Below, one piece after another: positions 1 to 5,362 of a DNA stretch of 6,063 nucleotides (positions are counted from its first letter, which is position 1; every line of letters starts with the position of its first letter). The stretch is from NCBI GenBank assembly GCA_030040755.1, contig JASHTC010000155.1, positions 1 to 6,063 of the forward strand, read 5' to 3'. The notes beneath the pieces were generated by a model, which was given only the letters and a program-made list of their open reading frames with translations, did no database searches and was not told the DNA's origin. This DNA comes from Thermoplasmata archaeon (lineage in GTDB: Archaea > Thermoplasmatota > Thermoplasmata > Lutacidiplasmatales > UBA184). Both the position numbers and the translations under genes were made by a program.

Positions 1-2
1 CG

Positions 3-665
3 GTGGTCCCGGGGCGCGCGATGGCGACGGCCCTCATGGCCGTCCTCGGGCTAATCCTCTTCGTCGTGCTCTACCGGTACATCAACGGCGGGGTGGCCTC
101 TCCGGCCGGCTCCGGGAACGGAACCCCCTCCACCCCCCCCGGCGGGTCGAGCACCCCCCCGTCCGGGCCGTCCCTCGGCGGAGGCGGGGGCGGCACCTTC
201 CAGTTCCTCCACCTCCCGTCGTGGATCCTCTTCGCGGTCATCGCGGTCCTCTCGCTCGTGGTGGTGGCCGTCGTGATCCCGCGGGTCCGGACCTACCTGA
301 GCGAGCGGGGCGAGGGGCGGCTCCCGCCGAGCGAGGAGGAGGAGGTCCGCCAGGTCCTCGGACGGGCCGCCGAGCGGCTCGCGGCCGGCAACGACGCCCG
401 GGGCGTGATCCTCGAGCTCTACGGCGGCCTGCTGACCCGGGTGGCGCCGCTCGCCGGCAACATCGACCCCTCCACCCCAGAGGAGATCCGGGCCCAGCAC
501 CTTCTCCGGCTCGGGATCCGGCCGGAGGCGGCCGCCGAGCTGACGCACCTCTTCGAGGAGGCGCGGTACTCGAGCCACCCGCTCGGACCGGACGCCTCCG
601 AACGCGCCTCGCGGGCGATCTCGGCGGCCACGGCCGACCTCGCGCGCGCGGCGCCGGAGCCATGA
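3..665 (+). CDS. DUF4129 domain membrane protein (start uncertain, possibly 5' partial)
   Basis: Membrane protein whose cytoplasmic C-terminal domain fits DUF4129, a family usually found beside MoxR and DUF58 genes; its biochemical role is not established. Counting from GTG at 3 (220 aa), a hydrophobic helix lies at about 7-27. A Gly/Pro/Ser/Thr-rich linker follows at 28-65, a second helix at 72-93, and an alpha-helical domain at about 110-210. The DUF4129 pattern is visible as Y140 in an 'ELYGGLL' helix, 'STPEE' at 157-161, and the terminal 'EEARYS' at 185-190. Two helices would place the linker outside the membrane, where its Ser/Thr could be glycosylated (inference). The frame is open to the window edge, and in-frame ATGs occur at 21 and 36. 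The true start could therefore be GTG 3, ATG 21 or further upstream. The stop TGA overlaps the next ATG (ATGA), which suggests coupled translation. The domain call is fairly secure; the N-terminus is not. Confidence 0.8.
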   Translation: MVPGRAMATALMAVLGLILFVVLYRYINGGVASPAGSGNGTPSTPPGGSSTPPSGPSLGGGGGGTFQFLHLPSWILFAVIAVLSLVVVAVVIPRVRTYLSERGEGRLPPSEEEEVRQVLGRAAERLAAGNDARGVILELYGGLLTRVAPLAGNIDPSTPEEIRAQHLLRLGIRPEAAAELTHLFEEARYSSHPLGPDASERASRAISAATADLARAAPEP

Positions 666-1072
666 ACCTTCCCCCGGACTGGCCCCTCCTTCTCCTCGCG
701 GGCGGGGCGACGGTCCTGGCGATCGACGCGGGCGCGAACCTCGCCGTGGCGATCCCCGCGGGAGGCGTCGCGATCGTGGTCGCGGGCCTCCTGCTCCTGA
801 CCTCCCTCGGCCAGGTCGCTTGGCGACCGTCCGCCGCGCCGTCGCTCGAGCCGCCGACCGCGACCTCCAGCATGCGAGCCGCCTTCCGGGCCGGTCGCGC
901 CGGCCGCATGTCGATTGTCGTCGAGCTGGACCGGGTCGAGCGGCGCGTCCTCGACCCCACTCTGCCGACCCGGTCCGCGGCGGAGGAGCACCGGATCCGC
1001 CACCTCTCGCCCGCCGAGTTCCGAGCCTACCTCAACGCGCGGCTCGACGCGATCGAGGCCCGGGACCTGTGA
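662..1072 (+). CDS. Small membrane protein with two N-terminal helices (DUF7269-like by position)
   Basis: Protein of 136 aa with no function I can recognise. Two hydrophobic segments at about 7-22 and 26-47 form a hairpin. A Pro/Ala/Ser-rich stretch (56-68) and a charged, probably helical cytoplasmic tail (70-136) with many Arg and Glu follow; 'LSPAEFRAYL' lies at 115-124. It is wedged between DUF4129 and DUF58 genes. As I recall, haloarchaeal MoxR/DUF58 clusters carry a small two-helix protein annotated DUF7269 at the same position. That assignment rests on gene order and architecture only, not on a profile match. ATG 662 is chosen because it overlaps the preceding stop (ATGA) and puts the hydrophobic hairpin at the N-terminus. 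Only a weak ggag lies just ahead of it (656-659, 2-nt spacer), so re-initiation after the upstream gene is likely. The stop overlaps the next GTG. A membrane adaptor or scaffold for the DUF58/MoxR complex is plausible but is inference. Confidence 0.75.
   Translation: MNLPPDWPLLLLAGGATVLAIDAGANLAVAIPAGGVAIVVAGLLLLTSLGQVAWRPSAAPSLEPPTATSSMRAAFRAGRAGRMSIVVELDRVERRVLDPTLPTRSAAEEHRIRHLSPAEFRAYLNARLDAIEARDL
1055..1058 (+). promoter_or_regulatory. Possible ribosome binding site (gagg) for the DUF58 gene
   Basis: A gagg lies 10 nt before GTG 1069, inside the end of the preceding gene. It supports the non-ATG start of the DUF58 gene, for which no ATG exists until deep inside the protein. The match is short and the spacing slightly long, so the evidence is weak by itself. 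Confidence 0.35.
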
Positions 1073-2361
1073 TCGAGCCGCCCCCTCCGTCCTTCCGTTG
1101 GCGCCCCCTCTCCTACCTGCTCGTCGCCTTCGCGGTCGTCCTCTTCGCGCTCGGCGTCGCCGAGCGGAACCCGGTGCCGATCCTAACGGGGTTTCCGCTC
1201 CTGCTCGCCCCGATCGTCGCTCCCCTCATCGGGGTCCGTCGCACCCCGGTCGTGGCCGTGACGGGCCAGGTCGACGGAGCCGGGGGGACCATCGACGTCG
1301 TGTTCCGCCTGACGCCGGAACCCCCCGTCGCCCCGGGGGACCTTCGGGTGGTGGTGCCGACCCCGGACGGGGTGGACGAGCGGGGACCCCCGCGCGCCGC
1401 CCTCGAGGGGAAGCGCCTGCGCGTCGACCTCGCCTGGTCGGTCCCCCAGCCGACGGTCACGAGCGTTCCCCTGCCCCAGGTCCGATGGGAGGATGCGGTC
1501 GGGCTCATCGAGCGTCCCGTTGAGGTCTCCGGCGAGCCGCTCGCGATCGAACGGTACCCCCCGGAGCTCCACCGGGCGGGCGTCGTGCGCCTCGAGCATA
1601 CGATCGCGCTGCCCGGAGAGACCCGCTCGCGGGCGATCGGCTCGACCGGCGAGTTCTTCGGGATCCGGGAAGCGACCCTGCACGACCCCCCGCGCGTGAT
1701 CAACTGGCTGGCTTCGGCGCGGGCGGGCCGACGATTGGCCAATGAGTACGCGCTCGACCGGACCGGAGACGTCCTCCTCCTCCTCGACGCCCGCCCGACC
1801 CCGCTCGGTCCGACGATCGACGCGCGCCTCCTCGGGATCTCGCGCGCCGCCGCCTACGGACTGGCGGACGCCTTCCTGCAGGAGAAGACCCGGGTCGCCC
1901 TCGGAGTCTACGGCGAGTTCCTGACGATCCTGCCGCTGGCGACCGGCCGCACCCAGCGGCTGCGGGTCCACCAGATGCTGTTCCAGACGTCGCTCGCCGC
2001 CGTCGCGGGCCCCGCCGAACGGTGCGCCGTGACGCTGCGGCGGTACTACGCGCGGGGCATGACCACGATCCTCCTCTCCCCCCTCGCCGACGAGGAGTCG
2101 ATCCTCCTCGTGCCGCACCTCCGGCGGCGGGGCTTCCACCCGGTCGTGCTCAGCCCCTCGTTCCTGCCGCTCGCCGCCCTGACCTCCGACCTCGGGGCGG
2201 AGGACGAGGCGATCGTCGGACGGGTGGGTCGCCTGCTCCGACGCGAGCAGATCGCCCGCACCTGGCGCGATGCTCCCGCCATCGACTGGGTGGACTTCTG
2301 GTCGCTCGGCGGGTTCGTCGACTTCCTCAACCGACCCACGCTGCGGGAGCGGGGGATATGA
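1069..2361 (+). CDS. DUF58 domain membrane protein, partner of MoxR ATPase
   Basis: DUF58 protein of 430 aa, from a family that typically works with MoxR AAA+ ATPases at the membrane; the molecular role is poorly defined. Two membrane helices lie at about 14-32 and 36-54. A beta-rich segment (about 60-160) with many Pro and Val follows. The DUF58 signature is at about 193-229: 'GEFFGIREA', then 'RVINWLASARAGR', corresponding to the family pattern R-x-Y-x-x-G-D-x-x-R-x-I-x-W-x-x-x-A-R. Next comes a von Willebrand A-like beta strand, 'DVLLLLDARPT' (234-244). There the metal-site motif DxSxS reads D240-A-R-P-T244, so the first Ser is replaced by Arg and the second by Thr; metal binding may be lost. 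GTG 1069 is the start because it overlaps the previous stop (GTGA), gives the membrane hairpin at the N-terminus, and the first in-frame Met is near residue 293. The stop overlaps the next ATG. The family call is confident; the function is inferred. Confidence 0.9.
   Translation: MIEPPPPSFRWRPLSYLLVAFAVVLFALGVAERNPVPILTGFPLLLAPIVAPLIGVRRTPVVAVTGQVDGAGGTIDVVFRLTPEPPVAPGDLRVVVPTPDGVDERGPPRAALEGKRLRVDLAWSVPQPTVTSVPLPQVRWEDAVGLIERPVEVSGEPLAIERYPPELHRAGVVRLEHTIALPGETRSRAIGSTGEFFGIREATLHDPPRVINWLASARAGRRLANEYALDRTGDVLLLLDARPTPLGPTIDARLLGISRAAAYGLADAFLQEKTRVALGVYGEFLTILPLATGRTQRLRVHQMLFQTSLAAVAGPAERCAVTLRRYYARGMTTILLSPLADEESILLVPHLRRRGFHPVVLSPSFLPLAALTSDLGAEDEAIVGRVGRLLRREQIARTWRDAPAIDWVDFWSLGGFVDFLNRPTLRERGI
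2345..2349 (+). promoter_or_regulatory. Possible ribosome binding site (gggag) for the multi-helix membrane gene
   Basis: A purine-rich gggag lies 8 nt before ATG 2358, inside the last codons of the DUF58 gene. It agrees with the overlapping ATGA start chosen for the next gene. Purine runs are common in this GC-rich sequence, so support is modest. Confidence 0.4.
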
Positions 2362-2888
2362 CGGAGCCCGGGGCGAGCCCGGCGCGCCGTTCCCGGGTGG
2401 TGCGTTGGCCCCTCCTCCTCCTCGCGGTCGTCCTGGCCGGCTTCGGGACCCTGGGCACGCTGCCGCTCGCGGAGTCGGTGGCGGTGGCGCTTTCCTCCGT
2501 GGCGCTCGGCGCGGCTTTCCGCCTCCTGCCCCGCCGGTGGCTCCCTCCCGCGGCCCCGCTCCCCCCGCTGGTCGGGCTCGCCGTGCTGGCCGGCTACGCG
2601 ACCGCCACCGGGGTGACCGCCCTCGCCGGGGGCGTGGCCGCCCTCGTCCTCCTGCTCTGGGTCGCGGACGACCCCGACCGGCTTCCGGGGGGGGCCGAAC
2701 GGGCCCTGAACCGTCTGCTGATCCCCACGATCGGGCTCGGCATCGCCTGGGCGAGCGCCTTCCTCCTCCCGGGGAACGTCGCCCCGCTCGGGGTCGGGGT
2801 CGCCCTGCTCGTGGTCGTGGTGGTGCTGGTGGCCCTGCTGCTCCGCCGCCCGGAGGTGTTCGACCGGGATGCGGCGGCAACCTCATAG
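2358..2888 (+). CDS. Multi-helix integral membrane protein of the DUF58 cluster (DUF7519-like by position)
   Basis: Protein of 176 aa that is nearly all membrane. After a short basic N-terminus with 'ARRSRVVR' at 9-16, hydrophobic segments lie at about 17-37, 40-57, 68-88, 89-103, 120-138 and 141-165, giving five or six helices. A short tail containing 'RRPEVFDRD' ends the protein. There is no catalytic motif and no soluble domain, and I do not recognise a characterised family. By position directly after DUF58 and by size it resembles the multi-helix proteins annotated DUF7519 in haloarchaeal MoxR/DUF58 clusters; this is recalled gene order, not a computed match. ATG 2358 overlaps the DUF58 stop (ATGA) and is preceded by gggag at good spacing. 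The run of four overlapping genes ends here at TAG 2886-2888. A membrane anchor or channel-like partner of the DUF58/DUF4129 proteins is a guess from context only. Confidence 0.75.
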   Translation: MTEPGASPARRSRVVRWPLLLLAVVLAGFGTLGTLPLAESVAVALSSVALGAAFRLLPRRWLPPAAPLPPLVGLAVLAGYATATGVTALAGGVAALVLLLWVADDPDRLPGGAERALNRLLIPTIGLGIAWASAFLLPGNVAPLGVGVALLVVVVVLVALLLRRPEVFDRDAAATS

Positions 2889-2909
2889 CGCCCCCGGCCC
2901 TCGGGACGG

Positions 2910-2928
2910 ACGGCGCGGCACACGCCGT
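2910..2928. repeat. Short inverted repeat, 6-bp stem and 7-nt loop
   Basis: acggcg (2910-2915) pairs with cgccgt (2923-2928), starting 21 nt after the stop of the last gene in the four-gene run. It could fold in the 3' end of that transcript. No T-run follows, so it does not look like a canonical bacterial or archaeal terminator. Short stems arise easily by chance at this GC content. Confidence 0.3.
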
Positions 2929-2964
2929 GCCCGGGTACCGTCGAAGGGTCCCTCTCGACTCAAC

Positions 2965-2981
2965 GCGGACGGGTCGTCCGC
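2965..2981. repeat. Short inverted repeat, 6-bp stem and 5-nt loop
   Basis: gcggac (2965-2970) and gtccgc (2976-2981) are perfect reverse complements around the loop gggtc. The element sits midway between the four-gene run and the TATA-like promoter of the MoxR gene. It could be an RNA hairpin in the upstream transcript or a dyad for a regulator. It is not followed by a T-tract. Confidence 0.35.
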
Positions 2982-2995
2982 AGAGGATGACGTGA

Positions 2996-3029
2996 GGACA
3001 ACCCCGGTGTCCGACAACCCCGGCCGGGG
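2996..3029. repeat. Compound repeat: 11-bp direct repeat, hairpin and 12-bp palindrome
   Basis: The 11-mer gacaaccccgg occurs at 2997-3007 and again at 3013-3023, a 16-bp period. The first copy also lies in an inverted repeat, ggaca (2996-3000) with tgtcc (3008-3012). The second copy runs into the perfect palindrome ccccggccgggg (3018-3029). The cluster lies about 73-105 bp upstream of the TATA-like box. It may be a regulator-binding region or simply GC-rich repetition; the sequence alone cannot decide. Confidence 0.4.
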
Positions 3030-3100
3030 TCAGACCGCGGAGACGGCGAACGCCCAGCCATGAGGCGGATCGTTACGGCCGGGGAACAGGGCCACCGAGC

Positions 3101-3108
3101 GCTTATAC
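3101..3108 (+). promoter_or_regulatory. Archaeal-type TATA box for the MoxR gene
   Basis: gcttatac stands out as an A/T-containing patch in an otherwise very GC-rich spacer and matches the archaeal box A core (TTATA). Archaeal transcription normally begins about 25-27 nt downstream of the box centre, here near 3130. That would leave a leader of roughly 13 nt before ATG 3143. No Shine-Dalgarno-like motif lies just before that ATG, which fits a short-leader transcript. No clear purine-rich BRE could be picked out upstream. The start site is inferred, not observed. Confidence 0.6.
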
Positions 3109-3142
3109 CGCGGCCGGTGTCGGGGTCGCGTTCCCGGGCTCC

Positions 3143-4093
3143 ATGAAGGCGGCCGAGGCGGCGGTACTGGCCCAGAAGATCCGACAGTCGGTCGGCACGA
3201 CCGTCGTCGGGCGGGAGGTCGCCGTCGAACAGGTCCTGGTCGGGCTGCTCTCGGACGGCCACATCCTGCTCGAGGACCTGCCGGGCCTGGGGAAGACGCT
3301 GATCGCGAAGTCGTTCGCGCAGGCGCTCGGCCTCGAGTTCCAGCGGGTCCAGTTCACCGCCGACCTGCTCCCCCACGACATCACGGGCGGGGAGATCGTC
3401 GACCCGACCACCAACCGCTTCACCTTCCGCCCCGGCCCGATCTTCACGAACGTCCTCCTCGCCGACGAGATCAACCGAGCCCCCCCCAAGGTGCAGTCGT
3501 CCCTCCTCGAGGCGATGCAGGAGTACCAGGTGACGAGCGAGCGGACGACGTACCCGTTGCCGCGTCCCTTCATGGTGCTCGCGACCGAGAATCCGATCGA
3601 GCTCGAGGGGACGTACCCCCTGCCCGAGGCCCAGGTCGATCGGTTCCTGCTCCGCCTCCAGGTCGGCTACCCGACGGTCGAAGAGGAACGGACGATCCTC
3701 GAGCGCCGGCGCGCCCGCCGGACCGAGGCGATGTCGGCCCCCCCGGTCATGGACCGGGCGAGCTTCCAGGCGCTCCAGGCCTCGGTGGAGGACGTCGAGC
3801 TCGAGCCGTCGCTCGCGGAGTACATCCTGGCGATCGTGCGCGGGACGCGCGACGACTCCCGCTCGGAGGTCGGCGCCTCGCCGCGCGGCTCGCTAGCCCT
3901 CCAGAAGCTCTGCCGGGCCCGAGCCCTCCTCCTCGGCCGGGACTTCGTGGTCCCGGACGACGTCAAGGTCCTCGCCGGACCGGCGCTGGCCCACCGGGTC
4001 GTCGTCAAGCCCGAGCCCTGGATCCGGGGAGTACGAGGCTCCGACATCGTGCGGGGGATGCTCGACCGCACGCCCGTGCCGAAGGTCCGCTGA
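3143..4093 (+). CDS. MoxR-family AAA+ ATPase
   Basis: Complete 316-aa ATPase of the MoxR family (AAA_3 core plus C-terminal AAA lid), at the usual family length. Visible motifs in order: Walker A 'DLPGLGKT' at 45-52 (the LLED form is common in MoxR proteins), with K51 and T52 binding ATP; Walker B 'VLLADE' at 104-109 with D108 and E109, followed by 'INRAPPKVQ'; sensor 1 'ATENP' at 147-151; the 'EAQVDRF' element at 162-168 with the arginine-finger candidate R167; and sensor 2 'ASPRG' at 235-239 with R238. All key residues are present, so it should be an active cytoplasmic ATPase, probably a ring-forming chaperone. MoxR proteins typically act with DUF58 or von Willebrand A proteins to mature or assemble client complexes; here the DUF58 and DUF4129 partners lie just upstream. 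ATG 3143 is the start because it puts the N-terminal helix and 'VVGRE' in family register and follows the TATA-like box closely. The client is unknown. Confidence 0.95.
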   Translation: MKAAEAAVLAQKIRQSVGTTVVGREVAVEQVLVGLLSDGHILLEDLPGLGKTLIAKSFAQALGLEFQRVQFTADLLPHDITGGEIVDPTTNRFTFRPGPIFTNVLLADEINRAPPKVQSSLLEAMQEYQVTSERTTYPLPRPFMVLATENPIELEGTYPLPEAQVDRFLLRLQVGYPTVEEERTILERRRARRTEAMSAPPVMDRASFQALQASVEDVELEPSLAEYILAIVRGTRDDSRSEVGASPRGSLALQKLCRARALLLGRDFVVPDDVKVLAGPALAHRVVVKPEPWIRGVRGSDIVRGMLDRTPVPKVR

Positions 4094-4168
4094 CCGGACG
4101 CGCGACGGGCCTCGGTCCCTCCGTAGCCCTTCCTTGGGGTACCCCGACCCGCCGCCGGGGCCGGCCCG
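4094..4168. other. Convergent intergenic spacer with a 10-bp palindrome
   Basis: This 75-bp gap separates the ends of the convergent MoxR and permease genes, so both transcripts must terminate in or beyond it. It contains the perfect palindrome ggggtacccc (4136-4145), preceded on the + strand by the mildly pyrimidine-rich cccttcctt. There is no long T-run on either strand, so no confident terminator can be called. Confidence 0.4.
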
Positions 4169-5359
4169 CTAGCGGCGCAGGCGAGGGTCCAACGCGTCCC
4201 GGAGGCCATCGGAGATGAAGTTCACGCTGATGGCGAACATGAACAGCATGATCCCGGGGAAGAGCATCATCCACCAGGGGACGAACACGGGCAGGTTCAG
4301 CTCGTAGCTCGTCAACAGGTTCGTGAGCACCGAGGGGTCGACCGACATCGCGCTGAGCGCCCCCCACTCGGGGAAATCCGGGGTGGGGAAGATGGCGGTG
4401 AACCCGAGGAAGATCAGCGCCCCGATCAGGAGGGGGACACCGCCGACGTCCAGGGACATCTGGACGAACACGGGGTAGACCGAGTTCGGGATGATGTGCT
4501 TGCGGATGATGCGGCCGCCGGAGGCGCCGCTCGCCTTCGCCGCCTCGACGTACTTCTGCTCGCGGGTGACGAGGACCTGGCCCCGTACGATGCGGGCATA
4601 CAGCGGCCACCAGACGATCACGAACCCGACGATCAGGAACGTGATCCGGGTCGAGAGGGAGTCGCCGAAGACGGCGAGCTGGGAGACGACGGCGATGACG
4701 ATGAGGACGAAGAGAAGCTGGGGGATGGAGAGCATGATGTCGACGAACCGCATCAGCGCCTCGTCCACCGCCCCGCCAAAGTACCCGGCGACCGCCCCGA
4801 CGAGGAGCCCGATGCTCGCACCGAGCCCGACGATGGAGAAGGAGAAGGTCAGGGACCAGTCGGACCCGCGGAGGATCCCCTGGTAGAGGTTGTAGAAGTA
4901 CGAGCCGCTGATGCCCACGGAGGCGTCCACGAACGAGCCGAGCGGCAGCGGCCCCGCATGATACGGCACCAACGATAACGTCGGGGCGATGAACGACGGG
5001 TAGGCGGTCGGCGTCACGTAGCAGTTCGGCGCGGGGGCCACGGTCCCCTGCGAGTAGACGCAGATCGAGTTCGGCTGGCCTTCGCAGAAGGTGTTGGTCG
5101 AGCCCGGGGTGTAGACGCAGTAGGGGGTCATCGAGGTCCACGGGTACGGCTGGGTCGCCGCGTAGACCGCGAGCAGGACCAGGAAGATGATCACCCCGAG
5201 CCCCACCATGGCCAGGGTGTTCCGCCGGAGGAAGTACCACGTCCGCTTCATCTGGGCGACCCGGGGGCTCGGCCGACGCCCCCGTCGGACCGCCGCCTCC
5301 GGCTCGGTGGGGTCCGCGGCGATGCGGGTCGGCTCGAGGGTCGGGTTGACGCCGCTCAT
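4169..5359 (-). CDS. ABC transporter permease, DppC/OppC type (peptide/nickel family)
   Basis: One of two membrane subunits of a peptide/nickel-type ABC importer, 396 aa against about 300 for typical DppC. A hydrophilic N-terminal tail (1-36) precedes 'MKRTWYFLRRN' (37-47), the usual cytoplasmic lead-in. Membrane helices are estimated at 49-69, 173-197, 209-228, 240-258, 295-316 and 358-382. The ATPase-contact EAA loop is clear at 260-282: E262-A-A, G268 and I280-P281-N282. The C-terminus 'DGLRDALDPRLRR' is typical. The extra length is mostly an extracytoplasmic insert between helices 1 and 2 (about 70-170) rich in Tyr, Pro, Ser and Thr. It carries all four cysteines of the protein (C81, C92, C100, C113), which could form disulfides. 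The start lies 3 nt after the stop of the upstream permease, and gagg is 12 nt upstream (5372-5375), so the two are one operon. M37 is an alternative start. Substrate cannot be read from sequence; peptides are the default guess. Confidence 0.93.
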   Translation of the reverse strand: MSGVNPTLEPTRIAADPTEPEAAVRRGRRPSPRVAQMKRTWYFLRRNTLAMVGLGVIIFLVLLAVYAATQPYPWTSMTPYCVYTPGSTNTFCEGQPNSICVYSQGTVAPAPNCYVTPTAYPSFIAPTLSLVPYHAGPLPLGSFVDASVGISGSYFYNLYQGILRGSDWSLTFSFSIVGLGASIGLLVGAVAGYFGGAVDEALMRFVDIMLSIPQLLFVLIVIAVVSQLAVFGDSLSTRITFLIVGFVIVWWPLYARIVRGQVLVTREQKYVEAAKASGASGGRIIRKHIIPNSVYPVFVQMSLDVGGVPLLIGALIFLGFTAIFPTPDFPEWGALSAMSVDPSVLTNLLTSYELNLPVFVPWWMMLFPGIMLFMFAISVNFISDGLRDALDPRLRR

Positions 5360-5362
5360 GGT

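Noticed and set aside
1183..2886. 567-codon open frame on the - strand opposite the DUF58 and multi-helix genes
   Set aside because: Its length results from GC-rich codon use on the coding strand. The product is low-complexity Arg/Gly/Pro, and the opposite strand holds clear domain proteins.
2869..3063. 64-codon frame overlapping the end of the multi-helix membrane gene, with shorter GTG versions from 2992 or 3007
   Set aside because: It is rich in Arg, Gly, Ser and Pro, as expected of chance frames at this GC content. It has no hydrophobic or domain pattern and crosses several inverted repeats.
3060..3146. 28-codon frame starting at ATG 3060 whose TGA overlaps the MoxR ATG as ATGA
   Set aside because: The overlap mimics the upstream coupled genes, but the TATA-like box lies inside this frame. 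The peptide is Arg/Pro-rich with no recognisable feature, so it is probably coincidence.
3272..3298. Non-canonical Walker A because Asp replaces the first Gly (DLPGLGKT)
   Set aside because: The LLED-x-PG-x-GKT form is common among MoxR proteins, so it is not a defect.
4136..4145. ggggtacccc palindrome as a transcription terminator
   Set aside because: The stem has no loop and no T-run on either side. It is noted only as a feature of the convergent spacer.
4491..4978. Two + strand open frames opposite the DppC-type gene
   Set aside because: They are antisense shadows of a well-supported permease reading frame, with no coherent protein character of their own.
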